Part shown: positions 1-8,483 of the stretch, one piece after another | How the letters are laid out: each line of letters starts with the position of its first letter | Position numbering within the stretch: the stretch's first letter is position 1 | Notes under the pieces: model-generated | What the model saw: only the letters and a program-made list of their open reading frames with translations | The model's database searches: none | What the model was told of the DNA's origin: nothing | NCBI GenBank assembly: GCA_023511295.1 | Contig: JAIMBT010000001.1 | Coordinates: 1 to 64,000 of the forward strand | DNA length: 64,000 nucleotides | Origin: Alicyclobacillus sp. | GTDB taxonomy: Bacteria > Bacillota > Bacilli > Alicyclobacillales > Alicyclobacillaceae | Direction of reading: 5' to 3' | Made by a program: the position numbers and the translations under genes

Positions 1-201
1 GCCTGGCGGCGGGCGGGAATGTGCGATCTCGCCGACCCGCGGGTCCGATAGCGGATCGCCGTTCCCTTGTGGGCGGCAGGACCGAGCCGCGGGGCGGGAA
101 TAGCGGCCGGGCGTTCCCTTGTGTGCCTGGCGGCGGGCGGGAATGTGCGATCTCGCCGACCCGCGGGTCCGATAGCGGATCGCCGTTCCCTTGTGGGCGG
201 C
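1..201. repeat. Two copies of a 77-bp structured direct repeat
   Basis: Positions 1-77 and 125-201 are identical, so the unit recurs with a 124-bp period; the first copy may extend beyond the window. Each copy contains a long imperfect hairpin (15-66 and 139-190). Its arms start GGGAATG and end CGTTCCC, continue through GCGATC/GATCGC, and enclose the palindrome GACCCGCGGGTC. A shorter related hairpin (GGGAAT...GTTCCC) lies between them at 96-118. No convincing gene lies here. The structure fits an extragenic palindromic element rather than coding DNA. Genome copy number cannot be judged from this window. Confidence 0.85.
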
Positions 202-346
202 GGAGGTCGCCTCTGCGGCGGCAACGGACGGCGAAGATCCCCGGCTACCGTAGGGGCAACACAACCGCGCTCCTTTCGTCCGGCAGGCGCTCCCCCCGGC
301 GGATGTGTTATCATCAACTCGTCACATCCATGGGGAGCGAAAGAAC

Positions 347-535
347 GTGAATCGTACAGCGAAGTTCGCCTACCTTTTAACGGCTGTGGTCGCAATGGCG
401 GCTCTGGCCGGGGCCAGTATTGCCATGGCATCGAATCGAGCGGCATGGGCGGTCGTATTATTTGTCGTGGCCTTCGCCATCATTGCGGTGGCGTTCGTCG
501 TGAAAGCCCGGATGCGGGCGAGAGCCAAGGAGTAG
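347..535 (+). CDS. Small two-helix membrane protein, YlaF/DUF5325-like
   Basis: This encodes a 62-aa protein with two hydrophobic segments (roughly residues 6-25 and 31-48) and a basic C-terminal tail, so it is a small integral membrane protein. The GTG start at 347 is preferred over an in-frame ATG at 305 because GGGGAG at 332-337 gives a proper ribosome-binding site 9 nt upstream. Size and hydropathy resemble the uncharacterised Bacillales YlaF/DUF5325 proteins, but I have only general resemblance and no diagnostic motif. It sits 18 bp upstream of the ytvI-like gene on the same strand and may be co-transcribed with it. Confidence 0.6.
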   Translation: MNRTAKFAYLLTAVVAMAALAGASIAMASNRAAWAVVLFVVAFAIIAVAFVVKARMRARAKE

Positions 536-553
536 GACAGGGGGCTATCCTCC

Positions 554-1903
554 ATGCGCTGGCTGACACCTCGAGCGCAGCTTCGGCAGTACCTCTGGCG
601 GTGTGCGGAAGTCGCCAGCCTGTTGGTGTTTGTCGCCGTTCTGTGCCTCCTGTTCATCGCGACGCTCAAATACACCTTGCCGTTCGTGATTGGCGGGTTT
701 GCGGCCGTGCTTCTGCTTCCGTTGGTGCGCTGGGTGGAACAGTTCGGGATTGCGCGCGTGCGCGCGGTCCTGCTCGTGCTCGTCACGGTCGGGGCGGCCC
801 TGTTTGTCACCTCAGCCTACGTCCTGGTGCAGGTGACGCGCGAGGCTGTCCTGTGGTCGGAGAGCATCCCCGTCTACTTCCGCCTGGTTCAAGACTGGGT
901 GACCGACCGGTTGCTCTCCAGCCGCTCGCTGTTCGGACAGTTGCCACCCGATGTCGCGTCGAGCGTTCAGGCGGCTATCCTCAATTCGGTGACCACGGCG
1001 AAGTCGGTCCTCACCGGACTGACACGGCTGGTCGTCCACGTCGCGACGCACATGCCGGAGTCCCTGTTCGTCGTGGTGGTAGCGATTCTCACGACCTACT
1101 TCATCCTGGTGAATCGACGCCGCATGTACCGCCGCTTCGTGCGGTTCCTGCCGCCCGGATGGGAACCCAAGGTCCACGTCGTGGCGCACGACATGCTGCG
1201 CGCGCTCGGCGGTACCATCCGCGTCCAGATTATCCTGATGGTGATGTCTGCCGTCCTCGGCGTGTTGGGTCTGTTCGTGATGCGCATTCACTATGCCGTC
1301 ATCCTCGGCTTGATGTTCGGCCTGACAGGGATGATTCCCATCCTCGGATCCGCCATTCTCAGTGTCCCGTGGGCGATTGGCGCCCTGCTGATTGGAGACG
1401 TCAGCCTGGCACTGAAGGTGATCTTGCTTCAGCTGTTCATCTCCCTCGTACGGCACCTGGTGGAACCGAAGATCCTGGCCAACAGTGTGGGACTCGACAC
1501 GTTATCGACGCTGTTCGGCCTGTACGTCGGGATGAAATTGATGGGCGTTGTCGGGCTGTTGTTCGGTCCCATCATCCTGATTGGCATCAAATCGCTTCTG
1601 CGGATTCGCCTGTTTGTGGATTTCATGCCGCAGAGTGCTGTGGAGGCGGAAGCGGGTTCAGACCGACCGCCGTCGCCTGGAACTCCGCGGACCAGGGAGG
1701 AGGGAACGGCCCGTGGAACGGCGGATACGGGCGAGCGCAGGCGCGGGTGGGACGGGCGCGCGCTCGGCGGGATCGAGTCCAATCACGGCAGAGACCAGCA
1801 CGCGCTCGGCGAGATCGAGCCCAATCACGGCAGAGACCAGCACACGCTCGGCGGGAATGAGCAAGAGCGCGACGGGAATTCGGCTGGTGAGTCGACACGC
1901 TGA
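554..1903 (+). CDS. ytvI: AI-2E/YtvI-family membrane protein
   Basis: This is a 449-aa polytopic protein of the AI-2E transporter (UPF0118) family, closest in character to the sporulation-associated YtvI subfamily. Hydrophobic helices occur near residues 17-60 and 75-95, then several between about 145 and 360, separated by an amphipathic central region. The family glycine-rich stretch (GLTGMIPILGS) is visible. The last 80 or so residues are hydrophilic and carry a 14-residue tandem repeat. Family members exchange ions or small molecules; the substrate here is unknown. The ATG at 554 has an AGGGGG sequence upstream. YtvI itself is known as a mother-cell sporulation protein in Bacillus, so a sporulation role is inferred only from family. 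Confidence 0.8.
   Translation: MRWLTPRAQLRQYLWRCAEVASLLVFVAVLCLLFIATLKYTLPFVIGGFAAVLLLPLVRWVEQFGIARVRAVLLVLVTVGAALFVTSAYVLVQVTREAVLWSESIPVYFRLVQDWVTDRLLSSRSLFGQLPPDVASSVQAAILNSVTTAKSVLTGLTRLVVHVATHMPESLFVVVVAILTTYFILVNRRRMYRRFVRFLPPGWEPKVHVVAHDMLRALGGTIRVQIILMVMSAVLGVLGLFVMRIHYAVILGLMFGLTGMIPILGSAILSVPWAIGALLIGDVSLALKVILLQLFISLVRHLVEPKILANSVGLDTLSTLFGLYVGMKLMGVVGLLFGPIILIGIKSLLRIRLFVDFMPQSAVEAEAGSDRPPSPGTPRTREEGTARGTADTGERRRGWDGRALGGIESNHGRDQHALGEIEPNHGRDQHTLGGNEQERDGNSAGESTR
1760..1861 (+). repeat. 42-bp in-frame tandem repeat in the ytvI 3' end
   Basis: Two full 42-bp units (1760-1801 and 1802-1843) and a partial third (1844-1861) encode a repeated 14-residue block of the form ALGxIExNHGRDQH. 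The period is a multiple of three, so copy-number changes keep the reading frame. The block lies in the hydrophilic cytosolic-type tail after the last membrane helix. Confidence 0.85.
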
Positions 1904-1928
1904 CGGCAGCCCTCACCGCACGTGGACG

Positions 1929-2375
1929 ATGAGTGAGCCGACGCCAGATCCCTGGAGTTTCCTGGTGCCGCCGCACACCGCCGTTCGCGAAGCGGACGGA
2001 ACAACCTGGGCCAGTCCGTACCCTGTTATCATGACCTTCTGGCCCAAGGCGTTCGCGCAGGTGTGCATCTTGCTGCCGGCGGACGAGACCGCCTATTACT
2101 GCAACGTGATTGCGCCGCCCGTGTACCATCCTAGGCGGGAAAGCGTCGAATTCGCAGACCTGGACCTAGATGTGCGGGTCGGGCGCGGTCAAGTGGAGTT
2201 GGTGGATCAGGCGGAATTCCATGCACGAAAGGGAGCGTATCCTGCGGATTGGGTGGACGAAGCGGAGCGGGCGGCACAGCGCCTCATGCAGTGGGCCCGT
2301 GACGCGTACGGCGTGTTTTCACCCGCCACCGCGCGGCGATGGCGGGCTTGGTTGGAGCGGAGGCATCCGTTCTGA
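1929..2375 (+). CDS. DUF402-family protein
   Basis: This encodes 148 aa that match the DUF402 family, a small beta-barrel domain found in FAU-1-type RNA-binding proteins and in Gram-positive nucleoside tri/diphosphatases. The recognisable core is a cytosolic domain with Y-Y-C-N-V-I-A-P-P and an acidic D-L-D-L-D-V-R-V segment near residues 55-90, where the family binds metal or nucleotide. The ATG at 1929 gives the normal family length; no strong ribosome-binding site is visible, and an upstream in-frame ATG at 1857 overlapping ytvI is possible. Substrate is unknown. It follows ytvI by 25 bp on the same strand. Confidence 0.65.
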   Translation: MSEPTPDPWSFLVPPHTAVREADGTTWASPYPVIMTFWPKAFAQVCILLPADETAYYCNVIAPPVYHPRRESVEFADLDLDVRVGRGQVELVDQAEFHARKGAYPADWVDEAERAAQRLMQWARDAYGVFSPATARRWRAWLERRHPF

Positions 2376-2386
2376 GGCAGCGCTTC

Positions 2387-2450
2387 GATGCGGCCGGGGC
2401 CAGATGCGGCCGGGGCCAGATGCGGCCGGGGCCAGATGCGGCCGGGGCCA
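2387..2450. repeat. Four perfect 16-bp tandem repeats
   Basis: The unit GATGCGGCCGGGGCCA occurs four times head to tail (2387-2402, 2403-2418, 2419-2434, 2435-2450). It lies in the gap between the convergent DUF402 gene and rsfA. Each unit contains CGGCCGGGGCC, which can fold back on neighbouring units. There are no unique spacers, so this is not a CRISPR. It is a candidate variable-number tandem repeat, possibly acting as a structured 3' end for either gene. Confidence 0.9.
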
Positions 2451-2472
2451 AGGGAAGAGCTCGGCAGAGGCA

Positions 2473-3030
2473 TCATTCCGCCTTCGACTTGTCAGTCTCG
2501 AGCATGCGGCGCGCCCGCTCCATGATAGCGAACAGGGTCTTCGAGTCATGCTCGAGCTGTTCCGGCGTCAGGAACGCACCGCTGCCGGCGGGAGGGGCTG
2601 CCGACTCCAGCGCTTGCAGCCGAGACTGCAGCGCGTCGCGTTCTGACTGCAACTGCTGGAGCTGGTCACGCAATGCCTGCACCTGCTGTTCATAGGACTG
2701 CAAGAACTGAATGACCGCTTGGATAGATCCCATTGGCCGAACGGCCGCGGCACCATCGCGCGAACCGCCGGACTTCGCGTGGTTGCGCTGCGCCGCCTTG
2801 CGAACCTGTTTCGCCTCCTCCACTGCGTCGCGCCGGTCTTTGCGCAGCACGCCGTTCCAGCGGTAGCCACAGGCGGCGGGGGTTCGGCCCAGTTCGTTGG
2901 CCGCTTCGTCAAACGCCTTCAATTGCGTGCTGCCGGTGCGGATGTGCTGCAGAACAATCTCTGCCAGTCGCTCGTCATCGGCGGGTGTCCACGCATCCGA
3001 TCTGGTAGACCACTTCTCCACGCTTTGCAA
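2473..3030 (-). CDS. rsfA: RsfA-family prespore-type transcription regulator
   Basis: This is a 185-aa regulator of the RsfA family. The N-terminal 75 residues form a Myb/SANT-like DNA-binding domain with the family signature (AWTPADDERLAEIVL...GSTQLKAF...ACGYRWN). Residues 105-145 form a glutamine-rich coiled coil likely used for dimerisation. B. subtilis RsfA is a prespore-specific factor that modulates sigma-F dependent genes, so a forespore role is inferred here. A TTG start at 3030 is chosen because GGGAGGAA lies 7 nt upstream and because it gives family length. A TATAGTA sequence further upstream (about 3050) may be part of the promoter. Confidence 0.85.
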   Translation of the reverse strand: MQSVEKWSTRSDAWTPADDERLAEIVLQHIRTGSTQLKAFDEAANELGRTPAACGYRWNGVLRKDRRDAVEEAKQVRKAAQRNHAKSGGSRDGAAAVRPMGSIQAVIQFLQSYEQQVQALRDQLQQLQSERDALQSRLQALESAAPPAGSGAFLTPEQLEHDSKTLFAIMERARRMLETDKSKAE

Positions 3031-3303
3031 GGCGATTCCTCCCTCGGTCTGTACTATACTTTATCTCCATGAGATGTGAGATTCATACAGTTGCCGCGTT
3101 CACCCCGGCGCAGATCTCTTTAACATGCTATGTGTGAAAAACAGGATCGTGACCGATGGACGGCAAAATTTCGTAGAATGGCATGGCCGCACCAGAACAG
3201 GAGTTCGCATCGGCGGCGCGAATACACCATGTATGCCGCTCAACCCGCACGGCACGCACAGCCGTGCGCACATTTCGCCCGCAGACGGCACAACCAGGAT
3301 GTG

Positions 3304-5643
3304 ATGGCGTTGGAACTCTCCTTGTTGCTCGAAGAATGGCAGCGAACCCCTTCGTTCATAGATCAGGTGCAGGCTTGGCAGGTGACGCCCGCGAAGCCAG
3401 CGCGCTACCGCCCCTTGCCGGAATGGTTGGCGGATGAGGTTCAGGAGGCGCTCCGCCGGCGCGGGATGAACCAACTCTACAGCCATCAGCGAGCCGCGGT
3501 AGATCTCGTTCACGCCGGCCGGGACACGATGGTCCTCACGCCGACGGCGAGCGGAAAGACGCTCTGCTACAACCTGCCGGTGCTGCATGCGGTCTGTACC
3601 GACCCGTCGGCCCGCGCACTCTACTTATTCCCGACGAAGGCTCTGTCCCAGGACCAGGTCGCAGAGTTGCACGGGTTGTGTGAGGGACTGCAGACACAGG
3701 TTCAGTCGTTCACCTACGATGGCGACACGCCGATGCACGCGCGCAACCGTATCCGCGAGGCGGGGCACGTCGTGGTGACGAACCCGGACATGCTCCACGC
3801 GGCCATCCTGCCGCACCACACCAAGTGGCTGCGGCTGTTCGAGAATCTGCGGTACATCGTGATCGACGAAGCGCACATCTATCGCGGCGTGTTCGGCAGT
3901 CACGTGGCGAACGTCCTGCGCCGCTTGCTGCGCGTGTGCGCGTTCTACGGTTCGCGGCCACAGTTCATCCTCTCGTCGGCGACCGTGGCCAACCCGGGGG
4001 ATCTGGCGCGCGAACTGACGGGGCGGGAGGTCGCCCTGGTGACGGAATCCGGCGCGCCGGAGGGGGAGCGGCACACGGTCTTCTACAACCCGCCGGTATT
4101 CAATCCGCAGCTCGGGCTGCGCCGCTCGTCTTTGCTCGAGGCGCGGCGCATCGGAGCTCGGCTGCTGTCCGCCGGAATCTCCACCATCGGGTTTGTGAAG
4201 ACCCGGACACAGGTGGAACTGCTCGCGTCGTACTGGAAGCGGGATGTGCCGGAGCGCCTTCGCAACCAAGTGGTGGCGTACCGCGGCGGCTACCTGCCGC
4301 AGGAACGTCGGCAGATTGAACGCGGGTTGCGAGAAGGGGAGATTCGGGGGGTCGTGAGCACGAACGCCCTCGAGTTGGGCGTGGACATCGGGAGCCTCGA
4401 AGCAGTACTCACCGTCGGCTATCCCGGCACCATCGCCTCCATTCGCCAACAGGCGGGCCGAGCCGGGCGGCGCAAGGGACTTTCGCTCGCGCTGTTCATC
4501 GCGAACGCGTCGGCCCTCGACCAGTACGTCGTGACTCACCCCGCCTCCGTCCTCGAGCAGTCTCCGGAGGCAGCGCGCGTATATCCGGAGAACCTGCTCA
4601 TCCTGCTCGACCACTTGAAGTGTGCAGCCTACGAGCTTCCGTTCGCACCAGACGAGGCATTCGGGGTGGAGACCACCGCGGAGCTGCTCGAATACCTGGC
4701 GGCTCATCGCGTGCTGCACCAAGGACGGGACGGGCGTTACTTCTGGATGAGTGACGCGCTGCCGAGCCACAGCGTATCCCTGCGCAGCGCCGCGCAGGAC
4801 AATGTCGTGATTATCGACCAGACCGACGGGCGGGCGGAGGTGATTGGCGAGACCGACCGGTTCAGTGCGCTGACGATGTTGCACGAAGAGGCCATCTACC
4901 TGCACCAATCTCGGCCCTACCAGGTAGAGAAGCTCGACCTGGAGAACGGCAAGGCGTTCGTCCGGTCCGTGAGCGCGGATTACTACACGGACGCGGAACT
5001 CGCCGTACGGCTTCAGGTGTTGGACACGCTCGAACACCAACGCATCGGCGCTGCGGACCACGCCGTGGGGGAGGTGATGGTCAACGCGATGGCGACGTTG
5101 TTTAAAAAGATCAAGCTGGATACGCACGAGAACCTCGGTTGGGGGAAGATTCACCTGCCCGAGGCGGAGCTGCACTCGATGGGGTACTGGGTGAGCTTTC
5201 CCTCAGACGCGCTGCCCTTCGACAACCAGGCGTGGGAGAACGCGCTGGTGGGAGCCGCCCATGTGCTCCGGCACGCGGCATCCCTGCACTGCATGTGCGC
5301 CGTGTCGGATATCCACACCGCCGTGGAGGTGCGGGACCTGCTCACCCGCCGGCCGACGCTCTACCTGTACGACGCATACCCTGGCGGCATCGGCCTCGCA
5401 GAGCGCGTGTTTCGCTCCAGCGACGAGGTCTTTTCCACGGCTGCGGATATGGTCGCCGCCTGTCCGTGTGAGGACGGCTGCCCGTCCTGCATTGGGCCGG
5501 CGACAGATTCGCCGACCGGTGTTCCCAACGCGGCCGTTGACGGAGACGCGAGGGTCGCGGTGGCCGAGCGGATTACGGCCCCGTCCAGTCGCAAGCAACA
5601 GGTCCTGGCTCTGCTGCGCGCGGCCGTCCACCGCGCGGGTTGA
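3304..5643 (+). CDS. mrfA: MrfA/YprA-type DEAD/DEAH helicase with C-terminal Zn domain
   Basis: This is a superfamily 2 helicase of about 779 aa with the MrfA (YprA) architecture. Motifs seen are Walker A (TPTASGKT), DEAH (VIDEAHIY), SAT (LSSATVAN), and motif VI (QQAGRAGRR) in a C-terminal helicase lobe. A DUF1998-type cysteine cluster (CPCEDGCPSC) near the end is expected to bind zinc. In B. subtilis MrfA acts with the nuclease MrfB in a nucleotide-excision-independent pathway that removes mitomycin C lesions; the adjacent gene here is mrfB, so the same role is likely. Start is uncertain: ATG 3304 (GTG 3301 adjacent) gives near-family length (B. subtilis about 749 aa), while the open frame reaches back to 3130. 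Confidence 0.88.
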   Translation: MALELSLLLEEWQRTPSFIDQVQAWQVTPAKPARYRPLPEWLADEVQEALRRRGMNQLYSHQRAAVDLVHAGRDTMVLTPTASGKTLCYNLPVLHAVCTDPSARALYLFPTKALSQDQVAELHGLCEGLQTQVQSFTYDGDTPMHARNRIREAGHVVVTNPDMLHAAILPHHTKWLRLFENLRYIVIDEAHIYRGVFGSHVANVLRRLLRVCAFYGSRPQFILSSATVANPGDLARELTGREVALVTESGAPEGERHTVFYNPPVFNPQLGLRRSSLLEARRIGARLLSAGISTIGFVKTRTQVELLASYWKRDVPERLRNQVVAYRGGYLPQERRQIERGLREGEIRGVVSTNALELGVDIGSLEAVLTVGYPGTIASIRQQAGRAGRRKGLSLALFIANASALDQYVVTHPASVLEQSPEAARVYPENLLILLDHLKCAAYELPFAPDEAFGVETTAELLEYLAAHRVLHQGRDGRYFWMSDALPSHSVSLRSAAQDNVVIIDQTDGRAEVIGETDRFSALTMLHEEAIYLHQSRPYQVEKLDLENGKAFVRSVSADYYTDAELAVRLQVLDTLEHQRIGAADHAVGEVMVNAMATLFKKIKLDTHENLGWGKIHLPEAELHSMGYWVSFPSDALPFDNQAWENALVGAAHVLRHAASLHCMCAVSDIHTAVEVRDLLTRRPTLYLYDAYPGGIGLAERVFRSSDEVFSTAADMVAACPCEDGCPSCIGPATDSPTGVPNAAVDGDARVAVAERITAPSSRKQQVLALLRAAVHRAG

Positions 5644-5661
5644 GGGGAGGAGGTGTTGCAG

Positions 5662-7023
5662 GTGGCGCGGAGGACACTGCAGGAACGGCTGGCGGCGTTG
5701 GAGGCATCGGTGCGGTCGCAGCATCCCGCCGCAGCAGACTCGGAGGGCCGCACGGCCGGGAATTCCAACGGTGGTGCGGCCGGGGACGGCGACGACGCCA
5801 CGGGAAGGCGCACGCCGGTCGGCGGGCCCGTGTCTGGAACTGAGTCGGTCTCTTTGGACCAGACAGATCCGTTCGCTGCACTGGGCTTCACCCCGGACCC
5901 CGCGTCCGGCATTCTCCGCCGCGAGCTTCGTCTAGATCTCCTGATGCGCCACGGGCGCGCGCGTTTCGCCGACCTGCTGGAACTAGATCTCGCGGGCCTC
6001 TGCCGTTTGGCGAAAGTCCCGCCGTGCCGCCCGAGCAGCCTTCGCTTCTACGACACGGAGACGACAGGACTTGGCACTGGGGCCGGCACCGTCCCCTTTC
6101 TGCACGCGGTTGGGTGGATGGAGGAGGACGAGTTCGTCGTCACCCAGTACTTCCTGCGCGACTACGGCGAGGAATCGCGTTTGCTTGAGACGTTGCTGGC
6201 GAACCATCTGACCGGTCCCGACGGTATCGCTGTCGTGTCGTTCAACGGCAAGTCGTTCGACTGGCCCTTGCTCAAATCACGCTTGGCGATGCACCGCCTC
6301 CCTGTTCCGGATGTCCCGCAGGTAGATCTCGTCCACCCCAGCCGCCGTTTCTGGAAACAGATGTTGCCGCGTGTCTCTCTCGGCAACGTCGAGGCGAGCG
6401 TTCTCGGCCTCGTCCGGACGGATGATCTCCCCGGCAGCGAAGCGCCGTCGCGCTACTTCGAGTTTGTGGCCGATGGCGACCCGGCTCGCTTGGGCCCTGT
6501 CTTCGACCACAACGCCGCGGACGTGTGCAGCCTGGTCGCGCTCACGGTGCATCTGGCTGGGGTCGTCAACGGATCAATTCCGCTCGAACACGCCTCCGAG
6601 TGGGCGGCACTCGGTCGGGTGTTCGACGAGTGGGACGAGACGGCATGGGCCTCCCGCTGCTTCGAGTCTGCGACGGCCTGCCCGGATGTGTCTTGGCGGG
6701 AAGTGTGGCTCCACAGCTTGCACTGCAAACGCCTGCGAGCGTGGGCAACCGCCGAGGCGCTGTGGCTGAATCTGACGCAGCGGCACGAGTGGACTGTGCG
6801 TCCGTGCGTCGAGTTGGCGAAGCTGTACGAGCATCAGCGACGCGACTTCGCAGCAGCGCTCCACTGGGCGGAAACTGCAAGACGGCGGGCAGCCGCGTTC
6901 CCAGGCGGCGTGCGGCACTCGTCCGCGGGCTTAGCCGCCACGGTTGCCCGGACGGCGCAGTCCGATGTGTTGCGGGCGTTGGATAAGCGGATTGAGCGAA
7001 TCCTTCGGAAGATGCGCGGATAG
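5662..7023 (+). CDS. mrfB: MrfB/YprB-type DEDD exonuclease with TPR-like tail
   Basis: This roughly 453-aa protein is the partner of the preceding helicase. A ribonuclease H-like 3'-5' exonuclease domain spans about residues 110-310, with the first acidic motif FYDTETTGLG, a middle motif VSFNGKSFDWP and a final HNAADVCSL. Together these supply the DEDD metal ligands. The C-terminal 130 residues are helical and tetratricopeptide-like. In B. subtilis MrfB is the nuclease of the mitomycin-lesion repair pathway. The strong ribosome-binding site GGGGAGGAGG at 5644-5653 favours GTG 5662; GTG 5653 and TTG 5656 are in frame but too close. It begins 18 bp after mrfA stops, so the two form an operon. 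Confidence 0.87.
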   Translation: MARRTLQERLAALEASVRSQHPAAADSEGRTAGNSNGGAAGDGDDATGRRTPVGGPVSGTESVSLDQTDPFAALGFTPDPASGILRRELRLDLLMRHGRARFADLLELDLAGLCRLAKVPPCRPSSLRFYDTETTGLGTGAGTVPFLHAVGWMEEDEFVVTQYFLRDYGEESRLLETLLANHLTGPDGIAVVSFNGKSFDWPLLKSRLAMHRLPVPDVPQVDLVHPSRRFWKQMLPRVSLGNVEASVLGLVRTDDLPGSEAPSRYFEFVADGDPARLGPVFDHNAADVCSLVALTVHLAGVVNGSIPLEHASEWAALGRVFDEWDETAWASRCFESATACPDVSWREVWLHSLHCKRLRAWATAEALWLNLTQRHEWTVRPCVELAKLYEHQRRDFAAALHWAETARRRAAAFPGGVRHSSAGLAATVARTAQSDVLRALDKRIERILRKMRG

Positions 7024-7124
7024 TCCGCGTTCGCCTCGGCGTGCACAATTCAGAAACTTGCGCCGGCCGCATGGAATTGGCTACCCTGAAGACATGCCAC
7101 GCCGCCAGGTCAGGAGGGAGTGCC

Positions 7125-7775
7125 GTGCCGTTTCGCGGTTTTGAAGCCGCTGACTTCGAAGTGTTTGAGGTACCAGGTCTGGAACGGCGGATGGAGGCCT
7201 TACAGGCCCACCTTCGCCCGAAACTCGTGGAACTGGGCGAGCTGTTCGCGCCGCAACTCGCTGCGTGGACGGGGCGGCCGTTCTACGCGCACGTCGCGAA
7301 GCATGCGCGCCGGACCGTGAACCCGCCAAACGACAGTTGGGTCGCATTTTGCGAGGACAAGCGGGGGTACAAGAAACACCCGCACTTTCAGATTGGGGCC
7401 TGGGCCACCCACGCGTTCGCGCTGTTCGGCGTCATCTACGAATCTCCCGCACGCGCTTGGTTTGCCCGCCAGTTGGTGGAGCATGCGGAGGCCGTTGTGC
7501 GACGGATTCCCGGAAACTACGTGTTCGTCCCGAACCATATGGACACAGCGGTCATTCCAGCGTCCGAAGTGGATGCGGAGCGACTGTGCGCGTTGGCGTC
7601 AGACCTGCAGAACAAGCGCCACGGTGAGCTCTTGGTCGGCATCCAAATCCGCAAAGAGGAAGCGGTCGCCATGTCCGGGGCTGCATTTGCCGAGGCCGTC
7701 GCGGCGTGCTTTGAAACGCTGTTGCCCCTCTACGCCCTGGCGAACACGGAAGAGATAGGAGTGGAGCTGGTATGA
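7125..7775 (+). CDS. yktB: UPF0637/DUF1054 protein YktB
   Basis: This is a 216-aa cytosolic protein of the UPF0637 (DUF1054, YktB) family, conserved across Bacillales and without a known biochemical role. Family landmarks include the opening FRGF...DFEVF, the central KHARRTVNPPNDSW and the KKHPHFQIG segment. The GTG at 7125 is chosen because GGAGGGAG at 7113-7120 is correctly spaced and the protein then starts at the conserved residues. Its last codons overlap the next gene by 4 bp (ATGA), which points to translational coupling with the HD hydrolase. Confidence 0.87.
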   Translation: MPFRGFEAADFEVFEVPGLERRMEALQAHLRPKLVELGELFAPQLAAWTGRPFYAHVAKHARRTVNPPNDSWVAFCEDKRGYKKHPHFQIGAWATHAFALFGVIYESPARAWFARQLVEHAEAVVRRIPGNYVFVPNHMDTAVIPASEVDAERLCALASDLQNKRHGELLVGIQIRKEEAVAMSGAAFAEAVAACFETLLPLYALANTEEIGVELV

Positions 7776-8344
7776 AGACGAGGTCAGAAGCCCTCGCGCT
7801 GCTGCACGAGTACACACAATCGGAGTCGCTCTTGCGCCACGCCTACGCTGTCGAAGCGGCATGCCGCGCGTACGCGCGGAAGTTCGGCGAGGACGAGGAG
7901 AAGTGGGGCATCACGGGCCTCCTGCACGACTTCGACTATGAGCGCTACCCGACCCCGCTTGAGCACACGATTGTCGGCGCACAGATCTTGGCCGAGCAGG
8001 GGTATCCGGAGGATGTGATTCACGCCATCCAGGCGCACGCGGACTACAACCACCTGGAGCGGTCTTCGCTGTTGGACAAGACCTTGTACGCCTGCGACGA
8101 GATCTCAGGCTTCGTGATGGCCGTTGCGATGGTCCGCCCGACCCGCAACTTGGCGGATGTCGAGGTGAAGAGCGTCAAGAAAAAGCTGAAAGACAAGGCG
8201 TTTGCCCGCGGCGTCAACCGCGACGACGTGTACCGCGGAGCCGAGGAGCTCGGCGTCCCGTTGGACGAGCACATCGCGTTCGTCATCGAGGCGTTGTCCG
8301 GCGTGGCGAGCGAACTCGGATTGGACGGGTCTGCCGCCGACTGA
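7772..8344 (+). CDS. HD-domain metal-dependent phosphohydrolase
   Basis: This encodes a 190-aa HD-superfamily protein. The metal-binding residues are visible: H24 in LRHAYAV, the HD pair in GLLHDFDYER, then H in HTIVGAQI and H in IQAHADYN. These are followed by D in ACDEISGF, as in HDIG-type phosphohydrolases. The family usually cleaves nucleotides or phosphoesters, but this subgroup (often annotated only as HD hydrolase) has no assigned substrate. Its ATG overlaps the yktB stop by 4 bp. A convergent or regulatory context is absent, so function stays open. Confidence 0.8.
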   Translation: MKTRSEALALLHEYTQSESLLRHAYAVEAACRAYARKFGEDEEKWGITGLLHDFDYERYPTPLEHTIVGAQILAEQGYPEDVIHAIQAHADYNHLERSSLLDKTLYACDEISGFVMAVAMVRPTRNLADVEVKSVKKKLKDKAFARGVNRDDVYRGAEELGVPLDEHIAFVIEALSGVASELGLDGSAAD

Positions 8345-8483
8345 CGATACGGCGGAGACGTCCTATGGGAAAATCGACGCGGCCTCGGGGACGTCGCATT
8401 CATTTTCGGTGGTCAAGGCGTGTATGCTGAAACGAGCCCCGTTTCGCAAAACTCGTCGCCCACCACACACAGGGGTGGCTCTC

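Noticed and set aside
67-1860. 597-aa open frame overlapping the ylaF-like gene and ytvI
   Set aside because: It is arginine/glycine-rich with no domain, runs through extragenic repeats, and is out of frame with two supported membrane proteins. It is a product of high G+C.
2387-2450. Possible CRISPR at the four 16-bp repeats
   Set aside because: The repeats are contiguous and have no spacers; no cas genes are near.
3625-5175. 516-aa antisense open frame within mrfA
   Set aside because: It lies opposite conserved helicase motifs, has no ribosome-binding site and no recognisable domain; an antisense shadow of a high-GC gene.
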